DNA of 64,000 nucleotides, from the NCBI GenBank assembly GCA_043228905.1, contig JBHGNT010000006.1, forward strand, positions 8,618,001 to 8,682,000, read 5' to 3'. Source of the DNA: Azolla caroliniana (lineage: Eukaryota > Polypodiophyta). Positions 45,220 to 57,940 of the stretch are shown here, one piece after another. The position numbers were made by a program, and so were the translations under genes. The stretch's first letter is position 1; each line of letters begins with the position of its first letter. The notes beneath the pieces were generated by a model. It worked only from the letters and a program-made list of their open reading frames with translations. It searched no databases and was not told the DNA's origin.

Positions 45220-45617
45220 TGTTGAGCGAGCAAGCTCAACCGGATTCAGATTGGTATCCGGAAACAACCAGCCATATCGGGGAGCCGGATCAGAGAGTCA
45301 GATTTGAGCGGGAACTGGAAGCCTAGTAGTAGCCTAGACTACTAGGTAATCATTGTCTCGTAGTTAGTGTCAGTCACACTTGTGAGCATTGAAGTACCTG
45401 TCAGCACTTCTGTTAGTCCTTTATGGATTTGTATAAATAGTGTTGTTTAGCATGTTGTATGTACAGAGTTTTAGAGTTAATTTTTGAATATAGCTTTATG
45501 TTCAACTCTCTCTGTCTCCTCTGTGTTTGAAGCTTTTCCATTAAACCTTCATCTCACTTTCTGTTGCTATCCGGTTGAGCCGATTCTGTCTTACCCTTCC
45601 GCACATTAACATTCACA
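45220..45617 (+). repeat. Copia-2 family solo LTR in LINE-B
   Basis: 398 bp, TGTTGAGCGAGC...CATTCACA, with the perfect target duplication CCGTT (45215-45219, 45618-45622). It lies inside LINE-B coding sequence. Its left part matches the Copia-2 5' LTR, and at about 45305 it carries the GCGGGAACTGGAAGCC variant of the 3' LTR, as expected of an LTR-LTR recombinant. Confidence 0.93.
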
Positions 45618-46572
45618 CCGTTGTTTCCATAGAATCCAAAGAGTTATTGGGCTAACCAATTCCACCACAACTTGAGATTTGTCATTAAGAGGAGTTGAGT
45701 GGACATTGCCGATGGTGGAGAAAAAAACCTCTTGTGCTTTTATCATCAAAGTCATCCCCTCCTCCTGATGCTCGTATCTGCCAATTGGGGTCTGCCATGA
45801 TAGCCAACATATATTTCCCCACTTGATTGAGTCTTGCACCTAGCATAATTGTAACAAGCGGCCAACCCCCCGCCATATTCGACGGGACGTTGGGCAGTAC
45901 CACAAAGCGTGTCATATTGATTCTACTGCATTTGGACACTCTACACAATTAGGAGAGCTAAGGTTCCCACGTTCCCATGCTCCCACTGGTAGTGACTTAT
46001 GTATTAATAGCCATTGGAACGTGGTAATTCGCCTCGCGTGCTGTTGTTTCCAGATTTTGTACCAAAACTTGGTGATAATTGTGTGAGGAACTTGATATGT
46101 GTGCCAAACCTTTGCAGCAGCTGGCTCTCGGGTGGTTTGAGTAGCTAGAATGTGGTGACCCAATCTAGTTGTGAACTGGAAGAAAGGGATGGGTTTGCTT
46201 CCTTGCCCCGCGTAAGGATCACACTATGTCCATTGCAAAGGGTCCCAAATGACCTTATGTAGCCATGTGTTTTCATGAGTACATATGTGCCAATTGGGTT
46301 GTACTTCGATCGGATCAAGATCTACAATCCATTTATGACCAGTATACGCGAGTACTCGAATTGCATTATTTTGTGTTGGTGTCTCAGTGTCTCGCAATTC
46401 AGAGCCTTCGATCCTGTTTGGTGTTCCCGTACCTCTCGGGATCAAAGATCCCTCCTCCTCGTAGCCTATCCATTTCTCCATTGTCTTCCTTTGAGTAGCG
46501 GATTCTCTAATCAGTAGAGCGTTAATGATTTTCGACCTCATAGTCCATCCGCCCCTGATTCAATGGAGTATG

Positions 46573-46873
46573 TGTTACCCATGAGAATATACGGGGAGGC
46601 ATAAGGGTATGTGTAATGATGTGTATGTGTAAAGTAAATGAGTGTGTGAGGATGAGTATATGTATGGACACATGGACAATTACGTGCATGTGTACAAGAA
46701 TGTGTAACGGTCTTATTTAGAACGGTCTCTTTTTGTAACGGATATATTATTTACTGTTACATTATGTATTATATAAACCCCTTATGGGGCATGTAATGAG
46801 ATATAGTTTTTTCCCCTCTTATTTTGGTGTCATTCTTATTTTCACTCTCTCCTTCTCTCTCTCTATCATAACC
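46573..46873 (+). repeat. possible solo LTR or other insertion in LINE-B
   Basis: TGTTACCC at 46573, a TATATAAACCCC TATA-like box near 46770, a CT-rich tail and ATCATAACC near 46870 resemble a small LTR, and LINE coding text is absent across it. No target duplication or second copy was found. Confidence 0.3.
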
Positions 46874-49800
46874 CCCCTCGGGAGGGGGGGGTGAAGCCAT
46901 TCTAGGCTTCGCCCCCTTACCCATTAACAATATGTTGGCTTGATCTGGTAGTGGCAATGACATAAACTGTCTCCAACATTCTATACTTTTTCCTGGACCT
47001 TCTGCAATGTATCCCCATGACAACCCTTTACTTGAACCAAGTAGTTGATTAGATTCATCCTTGATACATGGGTTCCATAGGATACGTTGGCTGAGCCAGG
47101 CAGGTTCGGAACTCGGTTGATTGCACTTGAGCCCTCGTATAATGTCACACCATGCTTTCCACATGGATGCACTGAATCTGTCCTCCAATTGGTGGGAGAA
47201 ACTAGGTTTGAGATCCATGTTTAGAATCCATCTCGTTTGGGGGGCCCAATTGACCCCTTTTTGTGGCCTAAAGTAAGCGACACGTAACCGCAGTAGCATT
47301 TTCCAACAGTCATTTCCTGGTTGTAGTCCTCGCACCACAAATTTGGCAAGGCTTTTGATTGTGAGAGGGGATCAATAAGACCCAATCCCCCTCTCGACTT
47401 AGGTGCTATGAGTATAGGCAATGCCACCTTGGCACAAGTTACATGATCTTCCTTACTAGACCAAATGTAGTTGCGTACCAGTTGTTGAATTTTATGTATA
47501 CTTTCCTTGGAGATTGTCCAACATGATAGACTGTACCATGTTGTTGCGAGTAGTACCTAGTTTGCCACTATGATGTGACTCGCTAGCGACAATTTTTTCG
47601 AAATTCAGTGTATCAACTTTTGTCGAATGGAATGGATAACGAGTGCAATCATAGTCTCCGACGGTATGTTGAAACCAATTTGGAAACCCAAATATTTGGT
47701 GCTTGCTCTTTGATTGATCCATTTGAAAGCGGGATGTGGGTGCCACGCAGGATGTGTTTCATGAGAAAGCCATATTGCACAGGATTTGTGCCAATTGATC
47801 ATGGCATTGGATCTCTTGCAAAATACGGCTAACCCACTTTCGAACTTTTGTAGGTTTTCCAAGTCCCCTTGCAGGTAGACCACCGTGTCATCTGCAAATT
47901 CTATATCCAGGATGCTTTGGGGAGAACGAGGCACGGGAGGACCACGTAGGTTGAGATGCTGTGAGTTGAGAAAGCAAGAGAGTGCTTTGGCGTATAATAG
48001 AAATAAGGATAGAGCTAGTGGGTATCCCTGTCGTATAGATCGAGATATTCGGAAAAAGGGCCCCCTTTCGTCTGCTAGTGAAACGCAACTGATGTCGTTC
48101 CTATATGCCTTTGATCCATGTCTCTTGAAAGCCGAGTTTCCCCATCACACTATTGAGAAAGTTCCAACATACCCTGTCATATGCTTTCTCAAAATCTAGT
48201 AGCACCACCGCTACCTTGTTGTTGGTACGCTTTGCAAGGGCTATTGCTTCCCAAAATGAGAAGAGGTTGTCTAGGATGCTCTGATTTCTAATGAAACCTG
48301 TTTGGGATGGATGAATGAGTTGAGGGAGAAGTAGTGTTAAAGGACGTGCCACGATTTTTGCGAGCAACTTATAGATAGTATTGAGAAGAGTTATGGGCCA
48401 CCACTTGCTAATGTCATTGGCACTCCCACCACTTTTAGGAATGAGATGTATCATCCCCTGTCCAAATTCCTCCGACATGTTTCCAAAGGTGATGATCTCC
48501 TCATATGCCTGGAGGAGGTCTTCTTTAATAGTGTCCCAAAGGCATGTGAAAAAGTGAGGGGTGAGGCCGTTGATTCTGGGGCAACTATCTGCATCCAAAT
48601 CAGAGAGGGCCTCCCATATCTCGATGATTGATAGGGGACGCATGAGCCATGTATTCATTTCCGTCATGACTTTCTCATGTATGCTTTGGAGGATAATATC
48701 TTCTCTTATGTCCTCCCTTATGGCCATAGTATCTTCGGTAAGTAGGCGCTTATAGTAACTTGTGGAAATATTCCTCATTTCGTCGTTATCCTCAGTGGTT
48801 GTTCCATCCTCTCGGTTGAGGCTGTGCGCCTCAGGCCTTTGGAGCGAAAGAATTCCTTCGTGGTTTTGTCCATTACTCGAATCCATCGCGCCATGATTCC
48901 ATGAAACTCCATGTCGTTTATTTCCTTTTCCGCCAGGATGAGTTCATGTTTGGCCATGGTAACTTGTCCTGCGATCCAACTACATGACGGGTATCTCTGT
49001 TGGAGTCATTGTAAGGCTATTAGTCCCCGTTTTGTCCCCTGTTACTTTTCCTGAGCATCCTTGCTGAATTGGTCTTGACAATCTCATGTAGGAGAGTTGA
49101 AGCTCTTGTTAATTTAGCTAGAAGTTTGTCAAATGTTGATGAGTCATTAATGAGTAATGACCATTGGTTGGAGACTTATTCCTTCACCTCTATAACTGTG
49201 TAAATAGTGTGCGGGATGCGAGCCTAGAATGGGCCCCATTTTCGGTGCAATTGAAAATGACCGACTACCAGGTAATCGTCAGAGAAGGTCGTGCTTGGAG
49301 TTATGCGACACCACCCTCCCTTCACTTCTAGAGCCTCGCCCACATAAATGCGGTCAATGCGAGATAGGGTGGGTCCACTATTCCGCCTGTCTGATTGGGA
49401 GAATAAGAGAGAGTCCCTTTTTTGTTGGAAGTTGTCAGAATGCCAAATATCTCGCAGGTTAAGGTGTACACATAACTTTTCCCATTGTATATGTTCCCTT
49501 CCTTGTAGAACTCTTGTTGTTGGAGCTATCGTGAATGGATTCGATCATATTAAAATCCCCTCCAATGCACCACTCTTCCACACCTGCTACTTGTAAGCGA
49601 ACACGTTCCCAGAATGTTGCCCTTTCTATTATGCTATTTGGAGCATAAACATTCATCATGAAATTCCAACGGTGCCCTTGGATGGCCAACGTGCAAAAAT
49701 GTGCCCTACCAGGTATAAGTGATTCCTGGTGTATTAAGCCTTGGGCTAGATGTTCCCGAATCAAAGTGCAAATACCACCATGATTTCCATCCTCCCCTAT

Positions 49801-50341
49801 TGTTGGCTCCCAAATTGTACGCCATGATCCTGGTAGAAGGTCTCCTACTTCCTTTGATTGCGTGCTATTGAGGTGGTGTTCTAGCAACATGATGATGTAA
49901 GCAAGACTCCCTACTAAATATTCCTCAAGATTCCTTCTCAATTTCCATCTATTTTGCTGGTCTAGTAGACTTCTGAGCCCTTGCCCGTTCCATGTTACAA
50001 TCTTCATACTCATGGAATGGGGTGGGAGATGTCAGGAACAGTACTAAGACAGAGAAGGAATTAGTACTAAACGAAGGATTAGTACTATGAGAGGTGTAGA
50101 ACTTCTTCGAGAGAAGGAAGAAGTGAGCGAGACGAAGAGAAAGAGAGAGATCGAGAGAGGGAGAGAGTGATGATAAGAAAGATATGTATTATGTGAAGAG
50201 AATATACAATGATGGCTAAAAGGCTTAAGACTGGCGTTGAACCAATTTGGTTCAACATAATGCCTAGTGCCCTCTTTTATAGTGTTTTCAGGAGTAATCC
50301 TGAAGCTTCTAGAATGTTCCAGAGAAATCTGGAATATACAC

Positions 50342-50805
50342 TGTTGAGAGACAAGCTCAACATCGGTCGGATCGGCTGAAGAAGCCGAGGACCGGATCGG
50401 TTGGGACCAATCGGTTAGGCCGAATGCGTAAACCGGTACGTAGACCGGTGCGTAGGTAGGGTCGGATCGGTGCGTAAACCGGGAGGCCGTTAGGAAAGAT
50501 ATTCCGTGAGGAATATATTTGGAAGTTAGTGTAGGAGCTCTTAATGAGCATTGAAGTACTGTCAGTACTTCGGTCAGTCGTTCTAGGACTTGTATAAAAG
50601 TGTTCATTGAACACACATATGTATAGAGTGTGGTGAATAGAGATTGAGTACCCCTTTTTGAATATAGTTCTTGTTTTTCCTCTCTCTCTCTCTCACTCTC
50701 TCTGTCTCTCCTGCGTATACTGCGTAAGCTCAAGCTGTCCATTAAACTTGAGTTTTCTTCCTTCTGTTCGGTCGTCATACTTGCTTCCGCACGTTACTTT
50801 TTACA
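50342..50805 (+). repeat. Copia-3 5' LTR
   Basis: 464 bp with TATAAAAG at 50593-50600 and a CT-rich end. Partner of 62563-63024. Confidence 0.93.
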
Positions 50806-52567
50806 TGGTATCAGAGTGCGAGGGTTGAGAACCTCTCTGCAGCAGACACAACTTGACGAAGAAGAACAAGAAGAACGATGGATAGAGGCATGGCGAGCTC
50901 GCTTCCAACAGAGAAGCTCGACAGAACCAACTATGTGTCTTGGTCCTACAAGATGCACCAGTACCTGCTCGGGCACGACTACTGGAGTTTGTGGTACTTC
51001 ATTGGGCCCGTCTCTCACGTCAGTTTGCATGCGTACGACATTATTTTTATTGGCTGTGTCAATCCATTCTTTTGCTGCCTGACGTACTTCATCCTGGATT
51101 GGCCACTGAGTAGTCTGCGCTTTACTCCGGGTAGTGACCGTTTGAACATCGGCCATGATACTGTTCACCGCGGATGCCTTGCCACGGTTGGTTGTTGGAC
51201 ATTGCGTGGCGTAGTGTCCTGGTTGGTTACATTTAAAACATGTAACGTTGGCCGAGCACCTGGTGTCCGCTCGGTCTGTGTGTGGAAGCTGTTGTTGATT
51301 CTCCGTCTCGTTTGGTGGTGGGTTGTTCCGAGGTGTGTTGGAGTTGCGCTGGTCATTTTGAGGAGCGTCCCGTCGGCGGTTGTCGTTAGGTCTTCTATTG
51401 TTGCGTGTGTTACGGTTTCCGTTTCGCCGATCAATGTGTGAGTTCCGTCGGTCATAACGGTCATCGCGATCGTCATCATATCGAGCATAATCGTCGTGCC
51501 TGTCATCGCGATAATGATCACGGCGGTCATCACGTCGGTAGTCGTCGTCTCGGCGCCGTCGCTCCGGGGATCGCGGTCGGTTGTTATCCTAGTCTCGGTA
51601 GACATATCGCTCGTCCTGCTGAGAGTATGTATTTCGTGGCTCGATCTGGCAGACCGGTGCCGCTGTTGTGCGGTTCAACATATTATATTTGCACTGCTTG
51701 ACAGTGTGAGCTTGAGACTGACAGATCAGACACTATGGTCGGTGGGGACATTCGAGGGCCAGGTGCCCTGATCTTGAACACGTCGTGCATTGGAGGGCTT
51801 AGTGAAAGCGATTTTCCTCTTGGGGAAGAGCATTTTGTAAGGATGTCATCGAGAAGGCCGCGCCGTGCTGGGTCTGATCGAGGGCGAGAACCCGCGCTAT
51901 GACTTGTTCGATAGTATGGTTGGCAAAATTTGTAAGTGCGAGAGTCGTTCGGAGAGGCTCTCGTAAACTGGATAGGAAAGTGTCCGGTATATGTTGTGCC
52001 GAGACATCATCGACCACTTCTTTGTAGAGATCCTGGAACCGGATCGTGAACTGCGCGACCGTTTCGTGCGGTTCCTGGCATATAGAGAAGAATTGCCGGA
52101 GTAGTTCCCGTTTAGGCACCTCGCGATGAAAAAGTTCAAGGAACTTTGTGCGCACGATTTGGAAAGTGGTGGCCTCTCTTATTTTGAGGCGAGAGTACCA
52201 TCGTGCGGCCGGTCCATCGAGGGAGAGTGTTAACTCGGCAATCTTTGAGGCATCAATCTTGGCTGGCGTGAGGCGGTGCGTTGAGTGGTTGGCCTGCCAC
52301 GTGGATATGAAGGCATGGATGTGTGACTCCGCGTTTGGTCCGTCGGTGTATCATGGGTATGGGTACGGCATGATGTCGTACTCTGGGTCTTTTGGTAGCA
52401 CCGGAAAAGGGTTTAGTTCCGGTTGATTGACCTCCGGAGGGCTCGACGGGGGTTTTGGTGGTGAATCAACTCGCGATCGAGTGTCTGGTGGCGAGGATTG
52501 CACTAGGGAAGCCTCCGATTGCACGGGAAAGGATTGGTCAGTGACCGCCGAGTCGGAAGTTCCTTCT

Positions 52568-52870
52568 GTTGTAGACAAGGCCGTCAATGCGGAAGATCAA
52601 GTAGCATTCGATTGCTGTTGAGTACCTGCGTATGACAGTTTCCAAGATCGTGCACACAGATAGAGAGAGAGAGAGAGAGAGGAGGCACAAAAGACTCTTT
52701 CTATTCCATAGAAACAATAATACAACCAACCTTACAAAAAGGTTACTAGGTCACTTTATATAGTGACAAACTTAGGGCAACTACCCTTTATGCTAATTAC
52801 ACAAATGGCCCAAACTAGAGCTATAGAAAGGGATAGTGTGAATACGTCCATTATACACTTGTATTCGACA
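52568..52870 (-). repeat. Copia-4 3' LTR
   Basis: 303 bp; contains a (GA)n run near 52660-52682. Partner of 57639-57940. Confidence 0.94.
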
Positions 52871-53064
52871 CTCCCCCGTAATGGGCGTATACATGGGTTA
52901 TCTAAGATTACAGGTATAAACCTAGGTTCTCGGACATATCAGTTTTTGTTCGAGTCGGAAGGGTCCGAAAGCAGAAGACCGGACTGGTCGGGTCGGAAGA
53001 GTTGAAGCCGATCATTAAGGAACTGATGTCGGTTGTCTGAAACCATCCTGCGCTGTGTCCGGTT

Positions 53065-56000
53065 CTAACCGGACTGGTTTGTCGTTACGCCCATCTGATG
53101 CCGAAGGGACCGAAAGCGGTCTGCCGAAAGACACTTGGTCATTCCATCTGCGACATTGTCGGTTGTGGATATTTTCTCTAGACCGATTTTCCCTGAAATG
53201 ACGTAGTCCCGAATGAAGTGATATCGAACGTCGATATGTTTGGAGGCGTTGTGGTGGACCGGATTTTTCGACAAGGCAACAGCACCTTGACTGTCGCTAT
53301 AGACAACTGGGGCTGAGTCATGATCGACTTGTCGAAACGTGTGCGCCAGCCGGCCGAGCCACAAAGCTTCTTTTGTAGCGTCGGACGCAGCTACATATTC
53401 TGCTTCGGTCGTTGAGGTCGCTGTGCACTCCTGAAGTTTCGACTTCCACGAAATTGCTCCATTGCCGAATTTGAAGCAGTATCCAGTTGTTGATTTCCGA
53501 CTGTCTATACAGCCGGCGAAGTCCGAGTCGGTGTAACCGACTACGCCTGAGGTTGAGTTCGGACCGAAAAGAATGCCGTGGTCTTTTGTGCCAGCCAGAT
53601 ATTTGAACACATGCTTGACTGCGTTCCAATGCGATCGGCCAGGATTGTGCATAAATCTGCTAACGACTCCTACGGCATGAGAAATATCAGGCCGTGTCGC
53701 GACCATCAGGTACATAAGGGAGCCGACTGCCGGTGCATACGATACCGACTTCATATCTTCCCCCTCCGGACCGGATGTCGGGCAGTCTCGCTGAGAGAGC
53801 CGAAGATTCATGGGGAGCGGGGTTGAAGCAGATTTGGCTGATTGCATGTTGAAGCGTTCCAAGACACGTCCGATATAGTCGGTCTGAGACAAAAAAAGAT
53901 GTCGTTTATCGCGATGCCGACTAATCTTCATGCCGAGTATGTGTCGTGCCGGACCGAGGTCCTTCATGGCAAACTTCAACCGCAATTGCCGAATGAGATC
54001 GGCAAGTTCGCCCGCGTGGCGTCTAGAAATTAGCATGTCGTCCACGTAAATGATGAGGAAGATGGGTGATCCATCTTGAGCTGTGTGGGTAAAAAGACAA
54101 TGGTCCTCATCGCTTTTTGAGAAGCCGATCGATTGGATGAAGTCGTCGAACTTCTTGTACCATTGTCGCGGTGCCTGTTTGAGGCCGTATAGACTCTTCC
54201 TGAGTCGGCAGACTAGATGTTCTTGGCCAGTTGCCACGAAGCCTTTTGGCTGCTCCATATAAATTTCCTCTTCAAGATCACCATGGAGGAAGGCTGTTTT
54301 GACATCTAGCTGAATCAGCTCCAGGTTGTCGGCTGCCACTACGCCGAGTAGAAAACGAAGGGTTGTCATTTTCACCACTGGTGAAAAAATCTCGTCGAAG
54401 TCGACGCCATATTCTTGTCGGAAGCCCTTCGCAACTAATCTGGCCTTGTACTTTGGGGTGGTCGAATCAGACGTCTCTTTTAGTCGATAAAGCCACTTGC
54501 AAGGAAGAGCACGTCGATTCTTAGGTAATTCGACCAGATCCCAAGTCTTGTTTGCCCGAATGGAGTGCATTTCCGACTCCATCGCCAGATGCCAGGTGGC
54601 TGAATCGACAGATGTCGATGCTTCTTCGTAAGACATCGGCTCGCCGCCATCGGTGAAGAAAATTCCAGGAGAATACCTCTCCAGAGGTTGTGACAGTCTC
54701 TCGGATCGTCGAGGTATGATTGGACTGGTCGTATCGGGTATCGAGGTCGGATGGTCCGAAAGCGAATTATTCTGCTGTGCCGAGTCAGAGTTGTCCGAGT
54801 CGGTAGTGTAAGGTTCAGCTACCCGTGAAGCTGACCGTGTGTTAAGAGCGGGGCCTTCTTGAAGGGTCGGCACATCGGAAAATGTTACCCTTCGGACTTC
54901 GATCGGTGTTTTGGCTGATGGATTCATAGCCGACTCGTTGAACACAACGTCCGAACTTCGAACGATTTGTCTGCGTTCGGGGTCCCAGAGTCGGTATCCC
55001 ATTTCGCCGTCTGATCCATATCCAAGGAAAATGCATTTCCTGGACCGAGGTGCAAGTTTTCGGCGATCATCTTTCGGAGTAAGAGCGTACGCCTCGCATC
55101 CGAAGATCCTCAGCTTGTCGTAATTCGGCTTACTGCCGATCCATAGTTCCTGAGGAATTTGAAGTCCTAGAGGTCTGCTTGGCGACATATTGATTATGTG
55201 TACTGCCGTGAGTAGAGCCTCTGCCCAGAAGCCATCCGACAGTCCGGAGTGTTGGAGCATGGAAACTATCCGTTCTTGGATTGTCCGATTCATGCGTTCT
55301 GCAATCCCGTTTTGCTCCGGACTGTGTGGTGCCGTAAATTCACGTCAGATGCCGCGTTGTCGGCAGATTTTGATGAATTCTTCTGATTTGAACTCTCCCC
55401 CATTGTTGGTCCGAAAGCATTTCAGTTTTCGGTCAGTTTGATTTTCTACCATAGCGAGCCAATCGGAGAAGATCGAGAAGACACGATCTTTGGTGCGAAT
55501 TGGATAAGCCCACACCTTTCGAGTCGAATCGTCAATAAAACTGACGAAGTAAGAGGCACCACCGAGAGACTGATGCGGCATTGGGCCACAGACGTCCGAG
55601 TGGACTAAATCGAGAGGTCTCGTTTCTCTTGGTGCTGATGTCGGGTGTGATGCGGCTGCTTGTTTGCCATACTGGCAATGTTCGCAGAATTGATGGTCCG
55701 AGAAGGAGAGTTTAGGGATGTATCCGGCTCTAGATAGGTGCGTGATGCCGGCCTTGCTGAGGTGTCCTAATCTTCTGTGCCATAGTGATGACACAGGAAT
55801 ATCCACCAAAAACAGGTTACCCTCTCTGAGCATAACATGTAACGGATACAGTGAGTGTATCTTGGGTCCTCTAGCAAGCAGGAGGTTCCCCTTGTGGAGT
55901 GTCCACCCTCCCGAAGAAAAACCGGCACGAATGCCGTCTTCATCTAGTTGTCCGACTGAGATCAATGGCCTTGAGAGCTCGGGTACATGTCGGACATTGT

Positions 56001-57096
56001 GAAGTACAAGTGTAGAGCCACCTGCAAGGTTGAGCTCTACTGTGCCGATTCCAATGATGTCACAGTGTTGCGAGTTGCCGACTCGAACTGAGTCGGAGTG
56101 ACGGATCGTATATTGCCGAAATTGGGATCGATGAGGAGTCACGTGAAATGACGCGCCCGAATCTAAGAGCCATGTGCTCGATTCTTCAGTCGTGAGCAGA
56201 ACTTCTGATCCGACTGGATTTTTGATTGATAGTATATTCGGGTCGTTTGGTAGCACATCAGCCGAGAAGCTGACGTAATTGATCTCCTCATGCCGGCCAC
56301 TCTTCTTGTCTGATTTCTGAGACTTGTCATTCTTGTTCTTGAGTGCGCGGCAGTCGGCTTTGATGTGTCCGGGTTTCTTGCAATAGTTGCAGATTCGATT
56401 ATCCCGTGACTGGCTCCGTCTTCGCTGATTGTTCGGCTGCCGTGAGGAATCTCTTCCTCGTATGTTCGATCGGTCTGTCGAACCTTGTACTACATAAGCG
56501 TCGTCTGTTGAGTCTTTGGCGAAAGACTTTCTCCGAGTTGCTTCGGTCAGGATTGCGCTCGTGACTTCGGAGTATTTAACAGCCGTGGTTGACGCGTTGC
56601 ACACGGTTGTGACGAAAGTTTCCCATGATGAGGGAAGGCTGCTCATGAGTATCATTGCTCTGAGTTCATCCTCGATTGCCGTCCCCTGAGATGAGATTTG
56701 GGAGCTTATGCTTTCGTACTCATTGAGATGTGCTTGAACCGAATCTGATTCTTTCATCCGCAAGTTGTAGAGGCGCCGGATCAGAAACATCTTCGTTGCA
56801 GCGACCTTCTTTTCGTAGGTGTCCGACAGTGTTTTCCACAGTTCGAATGCTGTCGTACACGATTGCACCGTAAAGTATACCGATTCCGATAGGTGCATCC
56901 GAATCGTGGCGCGGACGATTCTGTCTAGCTTCTGCCACTCAATTGGTTTGTATCCTTCTGGAGGTTCTTCATTTTCGATGGGATCGATTTGCCCCTTGAC
57001 TATGAGATAGTCCTGCATTTGCTCCTTCCAGAAGTTGAAGTTCGATCCATCGAACTTTCGTAGACTCATTTCTGACGAGCCGGATGTTGATGTCAT
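53065..57096 (-). pseudogene. Copia-4 gag-pol, one nonsense codon and a mutated integrase Asp
   Basis: ATG 57096 (MTSTSGSSEMSLRKFDG). The frame is open for 583 codons to a TGA at 55345-55347 and then continues in the same frame to 53065, about 1342 codons in all. Gag comes first, then zinc knuckle CNYCKKPGHIKADC, protease WLLDSGASFHVTP, and integrase with FVSFIDDSTRKVW. The second catalytic site reads RTNNGGEF, so the conserved Asp is Asn564 (codon 55405-55407, AAC). The third, IAERMNRT, is intact. RT has IIYVDDMLIS and RNase H has TSTTEAEYVAASDATKEALWL. The two lesions could each be a CpG transition. Without readthrough only gag, protease and part of the integrase would be made. Confidence 0.92.
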
Positions 57097-57638
57097 GACT
57101 CTGCCCTAAGTCGGCTACGAACTTTGGTGAAGTGCAGCGGTTTGGCCCACTCAGTGTCGTTCTAGCCGAAGTTGGACACAAGTGATGTTGATTACGGAGA
57201 ATCGGGGATTAGGTTCGGATTGACTACCGACAACTGTCTTAGTCGAGTTGAACCTAGATTTAACGATCCGACAGTACTTCAAGCCGATTCGGTTTTGGTT
57301 GACTGCAACGGTGAGAGCAATGGAACCGACTGGTCCTTCCGATTATTGTCCAATCGAATGAAATGCGAACTGGGGTTGTCCTTGAAGTCGTCGTTGTGCA
57401 GGAAGCCCACCTCAAGCAGTTACGATCAAGGACGTAGAGTACAGCCGACTGGCTTACTCCGAGTGATGATCTAACGCAGCGAGATTCAAGCTTGTGTTTG
57501 CCCACTTTCTTCTCTGTTTCTTCGAATGACGCAGGACACCGAATGCTTTGCAGACTGGGATGAAGCGAAAGGCCGAATACTGTGCAGGCTGTGACGACGG
57601 CCGACAGCGGGTTGAGGAAGACAAGCTCTGATACCAAA
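57097..57638 (-). other. Copia-4 5' leader
   Basis: About 0.54 kb between the 5' LTR and the gag ATG, containing the primer-binding site and presumably packaging signals. No coding motif is seen. Confidence 0.6.
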
Positions 57639-57940
57639 TGTTGTAGACAAGGCCGTCAATGCGGAAGATCAAGTAGCATTCGATTGCTGTTGAGTACCTG
57701 CGTATGACAGTTTCCAAGATCGTGCACACAGATAGAGAGAGAGAGAGAGAGGAGGCACAAAAGACTCTTTCTATTCCATAGAAACAATAATACAACCAAC
57801 CTTACAAAAAGGTTACTAGGTCACTTTATATAGTGACAAACTTAGGGCAACTACCCTTTATGCTAATTACACAAATGGCCCAAACTAGAGCTATAGAAAG
57901 GGATAGTGTGAATACGTCCATTATACACTTATATTCGACA
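57639..57940 (-). repeat. Copia-4 5' LTR
   Basis: 302 bp; differs from the partner by the (GA)n length and a few substitutions such as CTTGTATTCGACA against CTTATATTCGACA. Confidence 0.94.

Larger units (their letters stand above)
44978..50013 (-). pseudogene. LINE-B ORF2 remnant (endonuclease, RT, zinc domain)
   Basis: Starts at ATG 50013 (MSMKIVTWNGQGLRS), the typical EEP endonuclease opening. The domain continues with MNVYAPN and CIGGDFNMIES to about 49459. RT at 48101-48886 has LLDFEKAYDRVCW; at 47605-47934 it has DIEFADDTVVYL (catalytic FADD intact). PKSRGGLGLIDP lies near 47390. The zinc-binding region at 45912-46163 has CVECPNAVESI. SPITLWILWKQRC lies just before the solo LTR insertion, and the C-terminal tail resumes in 44978-45219. 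Several stops and frameshifts, and a possible insertion at 46573-46873, inactivate it. Confidence 0.85.
52568..57940 (-). mobile_element. Copia-4: nearly intact Ty1/copia element
   Basis: LTRs 52568-52870 (303 bp) and 57639-57940 (302 bp), TGTCGAATA...CTACAACA, almost identical. Perfect target duplication CCTTC (52563-52567, 57941-57945). Primer-binding site TGGTATCAGAGC just inside the 5' LTR (about 57625-57636). One stop codon splits an otherwise continuous gag-pol frame. It is the innermost and youngest insertion of the right-hand nest. Confidence 0.95.
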
